From positions 1-6,269 of the forward strand of contig SCSV01000360.1 of NCBI GenBank assembly GCA_004297555.1: 6,269 bases of DNA, read 5' to 3'. Below, one piece after another: positions 5,656 to 6,269 of this stretch; positions within the stretch are counted from its first letter, which is position 1; every line of letters starts with the position of its first letter. A model generated the notes under the pieces. It did no database searches, was not told the DNA's origin, and was given only the letters and a program-made list of their open reading frames with translations. The position numbers were made by a program, and so were the translations under genes. Origin of the DNA: Salinibacterium sp. GTDB taxonomy: Bacteria; Actinomycetota; Actinomycetes; Actinomycetales; Microbacteriaceae.

Positions 5656-6260
5656 TGTTCACCGGAATCATCGAAGAGCTGGGCGAGGTCATCGCCTGGG
5701 CGCCGGTTCAGGATGCCGCGAGACTCACGGTGCGCGCACCGCTCGCGGTCTCCGATGCGCGGCACGGCGATTCCATCGCGGTGGGCGGCGTCTGTCTGAC
5801 AATCGTCGACCTCGGGCCGGACTGGTTCACCGCTGATGTGATGGCCGAGACGATCGCGATGAGCACCCTCGGCAGCCTCGCTGCCGGCGCGAAAGTCAAC
5901 ATCGAGCGAGCGGCGCAAGTGGGCGACCGACTCGGCGGCCACATTGTGCAGGGCCACGTCGACGGCACGAGCGAAGTGCTCTCGGTGACGCATGGCAGCG
6001 CCTGGCGAGTGGTGCGATTCACCCTCGACCAGGATGTCGCCCCCCTCGTCGCCCGCAAAGGCTCGATCGCGGTCGACGGCGTGTCACTCACGGTCAGCGC
6101 CGTCGGTGCCGACTGGTTCGAGGTATCCCTCATTCCCGAGACCCTGACGGCCACCACCCTCGGTTCGCTTGAGGTGGGCGACCGCTCCAACATCGAGACC
6201 GATATTCTCGCCAGGCATGTCGCCCGGCTTGCCGAATTCGAAAGGGCGGCGATCGCATGA
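5655..6260 (+). CDS. ribE: Riboflavin synthase, alpha subunit
   Basis: Catalyses the final step, dismutation of two 6,7-dimethyl-8-ribityllumazine molecules to riboflavin and a pyrimidine that is recycled. It works as a soluble homotrimer in the family. The 201 residues form the usual tandem of lumazine-binding domains. Domain one begins MFTGIIEELG and contains GGVCLTIVDLG (44-54, with C47) and DVMAETIAMSTLG (61-73). Domain two begins near GGHIVQGHVDG (94-104) and contains VDGVSLTVSAVG (140-151, with S144 at the conserved serine) and PETLTATTLG (161-170), then NIETDILARHVAR near the end. The ATG overlaps the ribD stop, and AAGGAAGGA (5641-5649) is its Shine-Dalgarno. The stop overlaps the next start as ATGA, so at least three genes share one transcript under the FMN riboswitch. 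Length and motifs are normal. Confidence 0.97.
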   Translation: MFTGIIEELGEVIAWAPVQDAARLTVRAPLAVSDARHGDSIAVGGVCLTIVDLGPDWFTADVMAETIAMSTLGSLAAGAKVNIERAAQVGDRLGGHIVQGHVDGTSEVLSVTHGSAWRVVRFTLDQDVAPLVARKGSIAVDGVSLTVSAVGADWFEVSLIPETLTATTLGSLEVGDRSNIETDILARHVARLAEFERAAIA

Positions 6261-6269
6261 GCCTCGCAA
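6257..6269 (+). CDS. Start of a further gene, probably the next riboflavin gene (RibA/RibBA type)
   Basis: An ATG at 6257 overlaps the ribE TGA as ATGA and reads MSLA before the edge. AAAGGG (6241-6246), 10 nt upstream, can serve as Shine-Dalgarno. Four residues cannot identify a protein. The guess of 3,4-dihydroxy-2-butanone-4-phosphate synthase / GTP cyclohydrolase II rests only on the usual order of actinobacterial riboflavin operons. Confidence 0.5.

Noticed and set aside
1..6269. A novel defence, mobile or secondary-metabolite system
   Set aside because: Every long coding stretch is accounted for by intact core genes. There are no repeats, integrase, toxin-antitoxin pair or unexplained gaps over 300 nt.

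Overview
The window is a high-GC housekeeping stretch of an actinobacterial chromosome. GC is high by eye, third codon positions are mostly G or C, and the gene set and order suggest Microbacteriaceae or a near relative. The family assignment is inference from layout and style, not a database match. It carries seven genes (five complete, two cut by the edges) and one riboswitch. I see no insertion sequence, CRISPR array, tRNA, rRNA, prophage gene or sign of recent transfer.

Layout. Positions 1-1451 on the minus strand hold most of ptsI, enzyme I of the PEP:sugar phosphotransferase system; its C-terminal end lies beyond the left edge. A 65-nt divergent gap leads to three plus-strand genes: a YihY/BrkB-type membrane protein (1517-2434), xth, an exonuclease III-type AP endonuclease (2444-3289), and trpS, tryptophanyl-tRNA synthetase (3344-4351). 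The 281-nt gap after trpS contains a probable promoter, a well conserved FMN riboswitch (4415-4550) and a structured expression platform. These precede the riboflavin genes ribD (4633-5655) and ribE (5655-6260), which are joined by a TAATG overlap. An ATGA overlap starts a further gene at 6257, probably the next rib gene, of which 13 nt are visible.

How the parts work together. RibD and RibE carry out the middle and final steps of riboflavin synthesis, and FMN made from the end product can repress the operon through the leader. ptsI, yihY, xth and trpS have no shared pathway. The last three look like adjacent genes that each have their own start signal.

The most useful second-look signals are regulatory. 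yihY, xth and trpS lack a Shine-Dalgarno sequence and instead have a -10-like hexamer 6-7 nt before the ATG, the layout expected of leaderless mRNAs. ptsI, ribD and ribE have clear Shine-Dalgarno sequences. The riboswitch expression platform also contains competing pairings, some of which reach the ribD ribosome-binding site. I found no credible undescribed multigene system here; the genes themselves are ordinary and intact.
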